Below, piece by piece: positions 38,601 to 50,950 of a stretch of 64,000 nucleotides of DNA; position 1 is the first letter of the stretch; each line of letters opens with the position of its first letter. Both the position numbers and the translations under genes were made by a program. This DNA is from Takifugu bimaculatus. Taxonomy: Eukaryota; Chordata; Actinopteri; Tetraodontiformes; Tetraodontidae. Below the pieces are notes generated by a model. It was not told where the DNA came from. It saw nothing but the letters and a program-made list of their open reading frames with translations, and did no database searches. The stretch spans positions 10,163,087 to 10,227,086 of the forward strand of contig CP034991.1 of assembly GCA_004026145.2 (NCBI GenBank). The letters are read 5' to 3'.

Positions 38601-40780
38601 TGGTCTTCGCTGGTGGCTCCATCAAAGAGACCTTCAGATCCATAAACCTTTGGTGTCGTTCAGGACCGACGCAGCTCAACGGGCTCAGAATGAATTTTAG
38701 ATCTGAACGTTGATAGTTGTCCTCCTTAGATTATCTGCAGATAACTACAGGTTTTGATTTTACAGGTTCATTCAAGAGCGAGAGAACAGAGTTCAAATGG
38801 GAGTTTTATCGTAGTTAAAGTTCATATTTGTGGTCTCTAATTAACCAAACTGCTTGCGTGTGCCTATTGAATTCATTAGGCTGAAAACTTGATTCAATAC
38901 CAATGAAAGGAAATCTCTATCTGGTGAAAAGCAAAGCCTGGACGGAGCGAACACTGCATTTGTTTGGACTTCCACGCATGAAATAATTACAAGTGAAGGC
39001 CAATCAATCTTTACCGTGGCACCAGTCTGTGTGTGGTAACAGTGAGAAACACAAGCATTCCTAAATACTCACGCCTGTGCTTCCTCATCCCTCCCGGCAG
39101 AGGAGGAGGAGCTGTGCTGTAGGTTTAATGAGTCGTGTCTAAGGTGTAAATAAAACGCTGCCTATCTCAGACGGTGGTCACGCTGCTGCGCCCGCACGGC
39201 TCCATTTAATCCTCGCACTCGCCTCTCCTCGCTCTTATAGCCGCTTATCATGTCATGGAGCTGATACTCTTCTCCCATCATCCATCACCAGAGCCCCGTC
39301 GCCTCCAGTGGCAGAGGTGTTGCCGCTCCTTTCTCGTTGCTTTCTTGGGTTAAAGTGCACCTGCGTTTAATTCTGAAGGTCTGGGAGGTCATCGCAGCTC
39401 CGCTCACCTGTAGACCTGCAGGCGCTCGATGTGATAGCTGGGGCGACGTCGCGGGGCTTCATCTGTCCCCTTAAAAGGTAGAAAACTTTTAAGGTTCAAT
39501 TTTCAAGGGTCTAAAGGCAGCTTGAACTTTAGATCCAAATGTAACTGGTGGATACCAGGAAGGAAACCAGGAAATAGGACTTCCACTTCAACCAACAAAG
39601 CTTTTAGCGCAACTAGCAACCATGTTAGCATGAGTTAGCTGGCCTTAATTAGTTTAATTAACAATTAATAGCTAAATGAATCTCTCCCAGTTAATAGCAT
39701 TGCTAATTACCTTGTTTTTCCAGCTGCTCAGCTCCTCCAGGACACTGACTTGTGATCTGAAACAGGAAATTTATGCACAAACTCTTTCCCAAGAAAAACA
39801 CAAGTTCTAACCCACTTCACTTTGGATAATATATTTATTTCTTCCCAGAGAATTTCTCAGTATGGTCCTGTGACCTGACCTAGATCAGGTGTCCTATTTT
39901 GGTCGGCGTCTTGCATACAGAAGTAGAGATGATCTTGTGTGTTGGATCCTGGGGGAAATCAGGTAGTGTTCTCTTCAAAAGCAGCCAGAAGACGGGACAC
40001 GCCCGCCAGGAGTCCGAAGCCCTAACGCTGCCGTGCCTTTTTACAGTGAGCAGACCCGGACCGCCGGTCATCTCTGACTCACCAAGATTAATAGCTCGGC
40101 TCACAGGTTGGGTTCCTATTACGTAGCTTATCCGTCGCCACCTCGTTATGGGTACATCCTTCACTGTCAGGATCGGTAGAAAACAGCCACATAGCCATCC
40201 CTCTGCAGGCCTGAGCCCAATATGGACCGTGTGACACGTGCTTGAGATCAGGAGATGATCACCCCAGTCGATCACGGTCAAAAGACCGAGCTCACTTTCA
40301 AAGTAGGAACTGTAATAATAAAGTCTTATTATACCATAATTTGATTATACAATGAAATAAGTGTCGGCCGCCAGTTTTGATGGATGGATGATTGTAACAA
40401 TATCATAACGCGTCGATTGCACGTGTGCATGCACACATTTGTGCACGCAGACATGTCTCCCCATGTGATTGCCTCCATGGTGTGTCACGTATGCAAAACA
40501 GGGAACGTTATATTGATATCCCAGCTTTTTGTTTTCACCCACAAGCCTCTGCGTCGCCTTTCTTTTGCCCCCTTAATAATTCATAGTAAATTCTACATGC
40601 TGAATGGTACGTTATTGTGTTTTTGTGGGGCCATTTATCTTCATAGTGACTAATTTGCCCTATGTTGTAATGGTGCTGGGGTCTTTGTGGGTGTAATGGG
40701 AGTCAATGACATTTTCTGGAGATGTAATATGCTTTTATATTATTCCTGCGCACGCGAGAAATACAAATGCACAAGGAATC
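35673..40780. other. Long non-coding stretch, no gene recognised
   Basis: Five kilobases of unique DNA. A 133-codon minus-strand frame at 39880-40281 contains no domain I recognise and has no splice context. About 38790-39060 has the look of conserved noncoding DNA (tctctaattaacc, attgaattcattagg). At 40596-40690 a few words (tttttgtggggcc, gggtctttgtgggtgt) hint at a very decayed TG-associated repeat. Confidence 0.5.
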
Positions 40781-40800
40781 AGAGAGAGAGAGAGAGAGAG
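40781..40800. repeat. (AG)n microsatellite
   Basis: Ten AG units. Confidence 0.9.
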
Positions 40801-41407
40801 GGAGAAGAGAGCCCAGAATCATGTGCTTTGCAGAAAACTCCAAAGCAGCCACTCCATTCAGCCCATCCATCCCGCAGTTTATCTGTAAGCTACATGTAAG
40901 CTGTTATTTATGACGAGACTCCAGAGAATTATGCGATCTAAGTAGCTCCTCTCTTATTATTGCGGTAATGCGCATTAAGGCATTAGAGCGAGCTCCCCCG
41001 GTGGGTTCGCTCATCCATATGCATGAGGGTGGCAGGAGCCAAAGTTTGCTGTGTCATCCCTCTTTTACTCCTCAGAGAGATCAGATGGGATGTAATAAAC
41101 ATCTGCGATGGGCCGTCGGAGCATCATGAGCAGTCTCCAGGCAAATGTGCACGACTTAGACCGACAAACAGATAAACTGTCTTCTGCTTTATGAGGATTT
41201 ATGGTTTTCATTGTTCAAAACTATATTGATGGCGTCAACATTTGTGCTCCGAATGACAAGGCAGACGAGCAAACTCCAAAACAAACAGGTGTCAGAAAGA
41301 AATGCGACGCCAGCCAAACAAACCGTTACAATAAGTACCCGGAACGCTTGACAATTTATGGCATCGACTGTTCTCGCAGCTGAAGGGCATTTTTCTTCTC
41401 CTCATAG
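40801..41407. other. Non-coding stretch before a possible exon
   Basis: Unique DNA, with a CNE-like part at about 40900-41050. Its last 22 bases form a strong pyrimidine-rich acceptor. Confidence 0.5.
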
Positions 41408-41512
41408 GAAGGCACCGACACACCCGGAGGGATGAGCGATGGAGAGATTACCGCCACCCTCATCTGTCCTGCTGACATGGATCGCCTCATCTTAATGTTC
41501 CTCTCTCAGCAG
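41408..41512 (+). other. Candidate isolated exon
   Basis: A 105-base block (35 codons) with a strong acceptor (ttcttctcctcatag) and an acceptable donor (ctcagcag/gtattg). One frame is open in full and in phase 0 at both ends, with an internal ATG at 41432 (MSDGEITATLICPADMDR). No partner exon or protein family was recognised, so a cryptic exon by chance is the main alternative. Confidence 0.2.
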
Positions 41513-44500
41513 GTATTGTCTCTTCGCGGCGTTTTTTTGGACGCCCCCCTCCCCAATAAAGAGCGACACAGACGCAGAGGCAGTGTTTACGAGAGAAGCT
41601 CACCCTTGTTTGGCAGCTTGAAGTCATTCGTCAGCGACCACCATTAGCTCTTGGTAACCAGTGAAGCGCTGCGGTTTCAAACGCAGAAGGTTAATGCTGA
41701 AACCAGCAGCAACCGGTGATTCAGCAGAGGAGGAAACCCTCCAGACACGCATCTGCCAGACTCGTTAGTCATTCTCCCTCAGGCGGCGTGGACGTCTGTT
41801 ATCGCAACCGTCCCCTCGCCGTCTAGGGGTGAATGCCACCGTTGAGAGGTGGCGGTATCGGCGTCAGGCTACAGGCCGAAATGAATATGTTGACTAGGAA
41901 AGCTGCGCCCCCCCCCCCTCACTGGGGGCCGATCTCTCTCTGTGAGCTTAGCGCTCGCAGACAAACAGGGTGGTGTTTAAAGGCACAACTCATCGGATGA
42001 GTCAGCGTCCTGTTCGCTGGAGTTGTTGTTGGAGCCACGGCGGAGTTTTACCCCGAGTCCCACCGCGGCTCATTAGCTGCTGCCACTTCAGCACCGGTCG
42101 CCCCGTTAATCACCTCGGCCGATCACCTCCGCGCAATCGCTTCAAATTTAAATGGAGACGGCTGAAACATGCTGCTCGATGCAGCTTTCATGATCCGTAA
42201 CAGACGGACGGCGTGACTGCAAAACACATGGCGGCAGTATGAAGCACGACCACTCGACTTCCTCGAGCGATATAGCTGATACAGCTGAGGCGCAAACAAA
42301 CTTTTTCTAGTTTAGAATACTAATTTCAGTCATTAAGAATAAGATATTTACACAAGGGTTAACACGGGTCCCCCTCCATTTGAAACGCTAGCTTAGCCCG
42401 GAACAAACAGGCTAAAATCTAAACTTTACATCACCATTACCCGTTCTTTTCACTGTTTAGTCCCCAAACTTTGAAATACAAAACCTTTTTTTAGAATGTC
42501 TCTGCAATGACAAACCCCTAGACGGGAATAAAAAACATTTTGTTTCCGGACAGCGGCAGGACCCTCTCAGACTTGTTTAAATAATGAAATTTCATTTGTA
42601 ATTTCCCATGAAAGACATTGAAAGTATAAGCAGAGTAACAAATGACCTCTTCTAAAACAAGAAAGCCGTGGTCCTCATTTGGTCTGGAGTCCTGAGTACT
42701 ACACTTACTAAAGAAAAACTTGCAGAAATGAAAGCGATTGAATCCAGGACGGTACAAATCCAGTTTCACAAAGCAGAAAGAGGCCTTTGCTCTTTGTTCA
42801 AGGTACAAGGTTGCCAATTTGAAAGGAAATGTCATCCCCTTAGGTTCGTGAAATGATTTGAAAACATGTTTTCAGTGTATTCGTGGGTCGTGTCTACATG
42901 TACACAGAAAAACAACTGTTTTTAATGCTTTTTCACCTTTTTCAGGACCCTGAAAATGTTGAGCAAAGTTCAGAGCTTTTTAATGGAGTTGGTGCAAATA
43001 TGTTTCATATGGATGATTCCGAGCAGACGAAGAGTTGCTAAACTACCCAACTGAGGACTTGGATGTTTTTTTCCTCCTGTCACATTTTTAATGGCTCGTT
43101 TGTACACTAAGACATTAACCTGACCTGAGTAATGATCTTTAAAACTGTGTTTGCTCTGATATTTCATGTCTGCAGGCTTCACAGGCAGCAGCTTTCTCTC
43201 CCTGTGTGTGTTACCTCATTTACTCCCACCTTGATCCATTTCAAATTTTCATTATTAAAAAAACAGTCAGGCTCATATCTGGAGGCATAAATAATTCCAG
43301 TAACTGGGCCACTTGAGCATAAAAGACCAAAACCAGGCAGGAGGTCAGAATGGTTCGAATATCTCAATGTTTAAACTTGTCAAATGAGACACGCAGGGGT
43401 GTTTAAAACTGCCTTTTCAATGTTATTATTTATGAAGCGATGGTTTACATTCTCTAATTTTGTTCCCCTATTGAAAATCATAATCAGCGCTGACATTCGT
43501 TCAGAAGTGGCGCAAGAACTGATTTAATGCGTCAGTTTTCCACCAAAAGTGCTCACACTTCTGAGAAATGGCCAGCACGCAAACAAACAAAGCAAAAGAT
43601 GCAAGAAACCAGAAAAAAGCATTGTAATAACCGCTAACATTTTCTGTTTTCGGCCGATAAAATGACTTTGCCCCCCCACCCCCACCGCTTCGCCGACTCC
43701 TCCGACTTTTGTTTTCAAAGCTGATTTGCCCACCGCATCTAAATTGAATTTGTTCTGTTTATCAAACCTTTCCAGGAGCGCGCTTTTATCTGTTTAGGTA
43801 AACACCCTTGGTAGTGCTGTACGTTCTGCCGCGTCACGTTCAAGGGCGGCCCGCTCCTCTGTGAGCGGCGCTGACCTCAGAGCAAATGCAGATGAGTGAG
43901 TGGACGCTGCCAAAATGGAGACCTTTGGTGCCCCCGGCTTCGACCTGAGGCATTTTCTGTATATACAGTGACTTATTTTAACCCCTCGAGGATGGAAGGA
44001 CATTATTCTCTGCCCAAAGATCTGTCTCCCATCAGCTGTCCGTCAGTCAGGTGGGTTCAGTCAGGGGCTCACGGGTCAGGCTGACCTTGACCAAAAAAAG
44101 AGGAGCTGGCCTTTTTAACACCGCTGCATACCAATGTCCTTCTGTGGCTCTGAAATCCGAGTCGGCTGGGAGGGGTTTGGAATACTGATGGTGTTTATGG
44201 CATCTGGGAACTTCTGATAGAGCAGCTCAGTGATCGTGGGAGAGGATTAGCAACACCGTCCAAATGCAAGTCAATACAATCCCTTTTTTCCTTCATATGG
44301 TGGATGGAATCTGTTTTTTTTTTTTTACAGTTCTCGTTAATTTGAATTGAATTCAAACAATTCTAGATCTTACTTTTGTTCCCTCAGACAGCTGAGTCTC
44401 CCCGAACAGCTATAATCTAATTTGATCTTTAATATCCTGTGGAGAGTATTTAAATTCTCTGATGGGAACTGGTTTGGGAAATCTATTGACCCTCTTGAGT

Positions 44501-45598
44501 TGAGTTATTTTAAATGAATCTGGTCCACCAAATTATCAGAATCCCCATGAAAGCGAACCACTTTAAAATGTGAATAATCCAAACCAGAGCCGGATTTACC
44601 AGCACGTTACTCATGCAAATTATGGTCTTTAATAGTGAAATAAAGCTACATTTATTGGGCGACAGACCACATCTTAATGAGCTAAAAATGGTTTAGAATT
44701 AATGCAAAAAAGGAAAATCCCATACAACATACATGGACATGTATTTATTCATATTTGTAGTAACATTGATCTCCCTCCACTGGTGTTAGAATGTTGCTTC
44801 ATATTGAACCTGAGATTTAAAAACTCAAATAAAGTGAATGTAATTTCAGTCGGACGTCAACTCCAAAACCAGTGCAGAACTATCTCAATCAGGAAACAGG
44901 TCAGGTCCGGTCAGGGAGGAGAGGTCCCACTGGGAGAAACCATCAAGGACAAACAGGGGGAGACGCCATCCAACCAGAGCCCCACCAACGTAAATGTCAA
45001 GTTTCCGAGCTAAATTCCAAATACAGCCAGAGATAAATGCTTACTCCGAGCTGCAGCGGCCCCTCCCAACCAACAGAAATGGTTGAGAACCAATAATCAA
45101 TTCCTGCACTGTGTCTTCTCACCACTAGATGTAGCTAAATCTCACACACTGCGCTCGTTCTCTGTGTGAGCATGAAATCGTTTGATTTCTGGAAGTTTTA
45201 ATTATTTATCTTTTATTTAACATTCCAGTTCATTTCCCTCCCATAACAAATGTCTGTTGCCCTTTTGAAACCAGTCTGTGAGATGAAGTTTCTCCAGTTT
45301 CACTCACCGGGCTGCTGAGTGACGCCCTGACCAGGGAGACGGGGATAAATTGCTCTTACAGCTGGAACATATCGAAAAGAGAGACGGGAGAGTTGAATTA
45401 CTTAATCCCGGGCTACTCTAAAGAAAGGAGGAGAAGAAGACGAGTGGAAAATGTGCCTAGTGAGGCGTAAAATGAGCAATTACAATGGGTGTCATCAGTA
45501 ATGCCTGTTTCACTGCAGATATAGAGGGTTAATGTCCAGCAGTGAGACTGCAATTCAGCTAGCTCACCTGCATTTGATCAGCTGGTCAGGGAAGCTAG

Positions 45599-45602
<4 letters not shown>
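41513..45602. other. Non-coding stretch, no gene recognised
   Basis: Unique DNA. It has a C11 run at 41908-41918, a C-rich stretch near 43671 and a T12 run near 44315. An ATGCAAAT octamer lies at 44613-44620 in an AT-rich block (44560-44700) that could be regulatory. Confidence 0.5.

Positions 45603-45633
<31 letters not shown>
45603..45633. repeat. (CA)n microsatellite
   Basis: About 15 CA units ending in catgc. Confidence 0.95.
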
Positions 45634-45635
<2 letters not shown>

Positions 45636-45849
45636 CAGACACCCTGTGGAGCGATAAGCTAAAATGGCTGGGAATGCTTTCAGACGCACCCTTTTATTCT
45701 AACCCACTGAAACTGACCTTGGAAGTGAGAGAACAAATATGAAACAACAGTGTTGGCATCCTCTAACTCCCCCCACTTTCAGAGTGCAACAAGTATGAAA
45801 TAACTTCACAGCTGCCGAGGGAAAAAGAAAAATCATTGAGACGTTGGGA

Positions 45850-45925
45850 AATAGAATAGATACAGTTTATTTGCCATTTTCCAAGATTGCACAACGAAAT
45901 TCCGAGGCCTGGTGCCTCTGTACCT
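45850..45925 (+). repeat. Short interspersed teleost repeat fragment
   Basis: The words 'aatagaatagatac', 'tttatttgccatttt' and 'gcacaacgaaattccg' follow a very common fish repeat whose consensus reads roughly 'aatagaatacttta..gtcatt...gcacaacgaaatt'. The surrounding body is not recognisable. Confidence 0.5.
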
Positions 45926-47066
45926 TTTCTAATTGAAATATTTAGCCTGTCTTCTCTTCCCCCGTCACAGTTACAGCTCTTTTTTTTCTCATGTCTGTTT
46001 TCGTCATCGCCATCGTGTCTGGAAAACGCGGCCCTGTCGAAACAGACCAGCTCATTTAGTTTGATTATTCTGCAGCCCTCATAAAAAATAACCATCTGTC
46101 CTTTGCTTTCCGCAGGAAATGCTTTTTAAAATCCCAACGCTTCCATTCATCGCCGTGATGTCACATCTATCACCACGTGGACGGGAATACAGATGAGGTG
46201 GATGCGCTCCGTGGCGTGCTGTAAATAATTTACTGTTTTCCTTTATTGGAAACAGAGACGTCGTTGTTATTCTCTGCTACAGGACTCCCCTTGGCCAAGG
46301 TCTGCAAGCACATTTATCCAGGCTGCACCACGCGGGGGAAGTTAAATCTCGTTTTTTTGTCCTATTTATCCGTATATTTCTAAATTTATATCGCTTTACC
46401 ATCCTATCGATACAGCGGGTCCTCCTGCCGCTGTGCAGCACCGCAGAGCCGTGCGGTGACAGGCTGCATGTATCAGGAGGCATTAGCTTGTTTCCCATTA
46501 GCTTGTCCTGCTCTGTTGTGATGCGGTAACGTTTATTGCCTGTTATCTCATTGCGGCTATATGATCTTATAATGTATAGTGTTAATGTGCGGCATTCATC
46601 TAGAGGTTGCAAAATCTGCCTCTGGCCCGACTGTCGCCCCCCCTACGACCTCGGCAAGTTGAAGCATTTTGCTGCAAGATGAATCCAGAAACTCCCGTGT
46701 GTTGCATGTACCCGCCGATTTATGGCCCAGCGTAGCATTAATCCCAGTGCAGCGGTACAGTGACAGCACTGATTATGAAAGCTTTAATTACCGGAGTGAC
46801 AGCTTTACAACTCCCCTCTCTCTGCAGCCGGAAACTTGCCAGCGAGTCATAATCCTGCTGGAAGGGTGTCGCGGCTGAGGCGCCCGCGTTACTTTTGCGA
46901 CGTACGTTTCAACAAAGCTAACCCAGCAAGGCCGCTTGTTTTCCCACTTCCGGAGCTCAACTAATCAGAGTTCGGTTCAGATTGGGAGTCGCAGCGGCAA
47001 GAGGGTAATACGCGGGAATATTTGGTTTAGCATCACTCCGGTCGGCCTCGTGAAAGTTATTAACTC
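45926..47066. other. Non-coding stretch, no gene recognised
   Basis: Unique DNA, fairly CpG-rich near 46860-47040. A 111-codon minus-strand frame at 46277-46612 has no recognised content. Confidence 0.5.
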
Positions 47067-47086
47067 TTTTTTTTTTTTTTTTTTTT
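47067..47086. repeat. Poly-T tract (20 bases)
   Basis: Twenty consecutive T bases, the longest homopolymer in the window. Confidence 0.9.
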
Positions 47087-47399
47087 AAAGCTGACAGCTT
47101 AATTACTGGAAAAATAACCAGGATGAATGAAATTCAACAAGTCTGGAGAAACGTGATGACCAGAGACTGGTTGTTTTTACAGCCAGCCATTTTCTGGCAG
47201 TTTCACCCATGAAAACGTAATAATTACAAATCACGTTGTAATAACACATCGGCGTTGTTTATTACTGCTTGTCACAATGAACCTCTGACGCTTTCATGTG
47301 AGTTGAAAATTGCACCTAATCAAACCTTATTTGGTACGACCTCGTGACCTTAAGCACTTGTTTTTATGTCCTTCTTCCTATTTTTTACTACTTCTAGAC

Positions 47400-47475
47400 C
47401 AGGGGTGTCCAAACCCAGTCCTTGAGGACCCTGGTCCAGCCAGGTTTTGTGTCCCACCAGGCAGAAAATACTTTC
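47400..47475 (+). mobile_element. hAT-type non-autonomous element, end fragment
   Basis: Begins with the hAT-style terminus caggggtgtccaaac and continues cagtccttgagg and then ccaggtttt. This is the order found in a widespread teleost MITE (caggggtgtccaaactc...cagtcctcgaggg...gcaggtttt). The opposite terminus is not visible, so this is a broken copy. Confidence 0.5.
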
Positions 47476-48899
47476 AGCAAAAGCAGTGTTACCGGTGAAA
47501 ATGTGGTCTAGCGGTGGCACGGAAAACCCGGAGGGATTGTTGTGATCCAGACTACACTACAGAATGGGATTGCTTGCTGATTTTGTGATTTTAGTTCAGG
47601 CCTCTTTGGTTCGTTCCCTTGAGATTGAGGAGTCTGCAGAAACAATTCAATGGTTTCCTGCTCCTCTGCACAAGAAGTTCCTACTGAGTTCGGACTGACA
47701 AGGCTGAATTAAAATCACAAGGAGGACAGAGATTCCATGTAGAATCCTGTTTGGGGTCTTCTGCATTCAAAGCCAAGTGTTGGGACCTGAGGTCTTCTTG
47801 TCCCGACTCCTTTCCTCTTTGTTTCGGCCTCATTCGGCCAACTGCCTCCATGTTTCTTCCCCTATTTTCTCCAACGCCACCACTCCACCAGAACCCTCCT
47901 CCCAAGGAAAATCAATTTGTCCACCTCTGATGTGCTCTACACATCCATCACTTCAGGCCCTGCTCCCGTGGTCACTCAAAGGCGAGACTTCCGGAGGAGG
48001 AAGCCGTCTGTTGTTGTCGCGCGAGAGAGCAATTTGAGAAGGACGAAAACTCGAACCCCGGCGGGTAAAACAAGAGCTGCGGTAATATGATTGTTTTCTC
48101 TGGGTTGCATAAAACTGTATGCAGGCGTAAAGTCTTGCAGAGAACACGAGGAAATTCCTGTGAAACATAAAAATGTCCCTTTGAGGCAATAAACATGAGA
48201 GCGTGGGAAAGCTGAGGCGCGCTGTTGCCCTCGCAACCGCAGATGCAGTTTTATTTGATCCCAGATTGTTTCTGCGTTTTCTTTTTATGAAGAACTAGTT
48301 TTTTGTTTTTTTTGTTGATCTTCTGGATCAAGTGAGACTTGACGCATCACCTCTGCAGACATGTGATATTGCTGCAGGCCTGTAGCACGTCTGAGGACGG
48401 ACAGGCAGCGACTCCGCAGGTGTCGTTTGTTGCTGCTATGTCGTTGCCGTGACGATCTTGGACAACATGGCCAAAGCTGAAGCGTCTGAGGTGGCTCCCT
48501 CAAATGTGTGATGAGTGTGTGGATGTGTGTATATTCCTTTCAATAACCGTCATTAACCATAATCAACCTCAATCATCTTCACGTTACAGCCATTAAGTGA
48601 TAAAAGTTGAGTAATTAACTGTTAATTTTAATGCAGATGCAGACACATCCAAGCGTCAGACTGACACCTGATAGCATAAACAGCATTGCTGAGTACTCTC
48701 CCCACACACACCTGGGTGCAAACACTCCACACTCCTGTGTGGACCAAACCCCCCAATTGACCTCCACTTAGCCCTTTGATCCAGGAGCACGAATATCCCC
48801 GGATTCCACCAAACTAGTCCGGGGTGAAGAAGGTGAAACCTTCAGTTTCTTACCCTCGATGGACTCCTAAGACCGGGATGGATGGGAGCCTTCGTGGAC
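47476..48899. other. Non-coding stretch, no gene recognised
   Basis: Unique DNA. Around 47970-48240 three overlapping minus-strand frames of 74-86 codons are open, but none shows a domain. Confidence 0.5.
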
Positions 48900-49123
48900 G
48901 TGTTAGTCCCCCTTTTGCTGCCAGAACAGTCCTGACCCGGCGAGGCGTTCACTGTACCAGAGCCTTGAAGGCGTGCTATGGTATCTGGATGTTAGCAGCG
49001 AGGGCCGCAATGGATCGGCCATATTTGTTCTACAAATCCCAGAGATCCCTGACTTGGATACAGTCTGGGGAATTTAGAGGCCAACTCCTCAACCTTTATT
49101 GCTACCTGTCAGGTCCTGATCGG
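48900..49123 (-). mobile_element. Internally deleted Tc1/mariner-like transposon remnant
   Basis: On the minus strand the sequence at 49082-49029 reads WPLNSPDCIQVRDLWDL before a stop, a decayed form of the Tc1-family end WPxNSPDLNPIEHLWD. The PIE box with the last catalytic acidic residue has been lost. Plus-strand stretches such as 'ctgacccggcgaggcgt', 'atggtatctggatgttagca' and 'tctggggaatttagaggcca' are the usual antisense reading of this fish element. The right end jumps straight from the catalytic C-terminus to a terminal-repeat-like 'acctgtcaggtcctgatcgg', showing a large internal deletion. No left terminal repeat was found. A 218-codon plus-strand frame overlying it is an artefact. 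Confidence 0.7.
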
Positions 49124-50471
49124 TGCGCGCGGATCACCATAGCGGCGCCCAGCAGATATGTTTATTTATATCCTTATTTAATTCGGGGAGTAACAGGAGC
49201 ACTGTCACACTCTGCGGGGATTAAAATAAAGCACTTGTTGTTTCAAGTACATTTAAATGAGCCCATTAACAATCTGCGCCGCATACGGAGTCACCGCCAA
49301 ACGTTGGGGGGAGAGGAGATTACGCAGCGCGGACAAAACATGGGTGATATCACTAATGAAAGAGACAATGGCTCCTACGTCGGGGCTGAGTCTCGCATCG
49401 CCCTCCAAGTCACCCCGACTGTCTGTTTTAGAGGCTTTCACAATAGATCTCACCCTATTATTAAAGAAAACACCGTCTGATGGTGCTCGTAATCCGGAGG
49501 CGCCACGTTGAAGTGGTGGCTAATGATGATTATAATGTGGCTGTTTGTTGGGGGCATTAGCGCTAACTGACATACAAAACCCTCAGCTCGAATGTCTCTC
49601 TCTGAAGCCTCTTTATGATCGCGCTCAACTCTTGTTGCTAACGGAGACGAGCGCGTAAGGGGAGCGAAGCGAGTTGGCCTCAGATGTCAGCTGCACGCTC
49701 ACCTTCATTTGCCGTATAGACGCGGAGCCACAATCCGGTTAGCGGTCGAAGATGAAATTAAAGGGAGCTCCTTAATGTAAGTCGCATCAGATGCACGTGA
49801 AAGCAGGGATGATGGGTAATTCGGCAAAGCGCGAAAAATCCCGTTTGACGAACGGAGCGGAGCAGGCACAATGTCACATTGGCACCGCGGCGGTTAAGAC
49901 GCCATCTCACAGCTTAAGCTCTGCTCTAAATATGAAGTCTTAACTAAATCTCTCAGTTTATCTGATAGCAGACACTTCAGGGAAAGTGCTGCGGCGGTGG
50001 GTTTTCATCCCCACTGTTGCTGATTTGTTCGGGCCACCTTCGCCACCGACACCGACACCGCCCCCCTTCTTCTCTCTCCTCCGTAGAGCCGTCTATCTCA
50101 TCCCCATCCCTCATCTTTTGCCTCTCTCCCTCCCTTACCATGGTCTGCTGCTCCCCATCTCCTGTGGGGATTAACAGGCTAAATACAGGGAGAGGCTCAG
50201 TAGCATATGGGTGATGGCTCCTCCGCAGATCGTAAATTTCTCCGTGATTGAGGAGAGAACCGCCAGGCTCCTACTGGGCAAGCAGGAGCTCTGAGGCGCC
50301 ATGCCAGGGCGAAATGACCTCCAGCTGACATTAGAGTGACCTTGACGGGGATTTAGCGTGTCAGCACTCTAGCTGGAACATGACGATAAGGCACCAGATT
50401 AACAGTGGAGACTGCAGAGGGATAAAGCCATCTTTTGGATATACAGGAGATTAAAAAAGAGGTGATAGAAG
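49124..50471. other. Non-coding stretch, no gene recognised
   Basis: Unique, moderately CpG-rich DNA. About 49560-49900 could be conserved noncoding sequence. A C-rich pyrimidine stretch lies near 50050-50150. Confidence 0.5.
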
Positions 50472-50504
50472 ACGTGCGCGTGCGCATGCACACGTGCACG
50501 TGTA
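50472..50504. repeat. 33-base alternating purine-pyrimidine run
   Basis: Strict R-Y alternation from acgtgcgcgtgcgcatgc through to the TA at 50503-50504. The composition (mostly GC and AC/GT steps) strongly favours Z-DNA. It contains nested palindromes such as gcatgc and cacgtg. Confidence 0.85.
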
Positions 50505-50620
50505 ACCGAGTAAAGGCACAATAACAAATGCTCAAATTTAAACACTTTACAATTAATATTAACACAGATGAGGAATCTAATCTGGATTAAGATAATGATT
50601 ATGGAGAGTCTGGACTTGCA

Positions 50621-50950
50621 TCTGTCCGTCCATCCATCATCCATACGTCCATCATCCATCCATCCATCCATCCATACGTCCATCATCCATCCATCCATCC
50701 ACCATCCATCTATCATCCATCCATCCATCCATCATCCATCCATCTATCATCCATCATCCATCCATCCACCCATCCATCATCCATCTATAATCCATCCATA
50801 ATCCATCCATCCCTCCACCCATCCATCCATCCATCCATCCCTCCATCCATCCATCCATCATCCATCCATCCATCATCCATCTATAATCCATCCATCCCTC
50901 CACCCATCCATCCATCCATCCATCCATCCACCCATCCAATCATCATCCAT
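50621..50950. repeat. (TCCA)n tetranucleotide array, imperfect
   Basis: About 330 bases of TCCA units with variants (TCATCCA, TCTA, CCTCCA, CCACCCA). Frames read through it give HPS- or MDGW-type repeats that are not proteins. Confidence 0.95.

Noticed and set aside
43351..43363. ggttcgaatatc resembling a tRNA B box
   Set aside because: No matching A box or cloverleaf can be folded around it.
48824..49480. 218-codon plus-strand open frame, the longest in the window
   Set aside because: It runs antisense to the Tc1-like transposase remnant and on into unrelated flank. The sense information is on the minus strand and is broken.
50621..50950. Repeat array considered as CRISPR-like
   Set aside because: The units are contiguous TCCA tetranucleotides without unique spacers, and the genome is a vertebrate.
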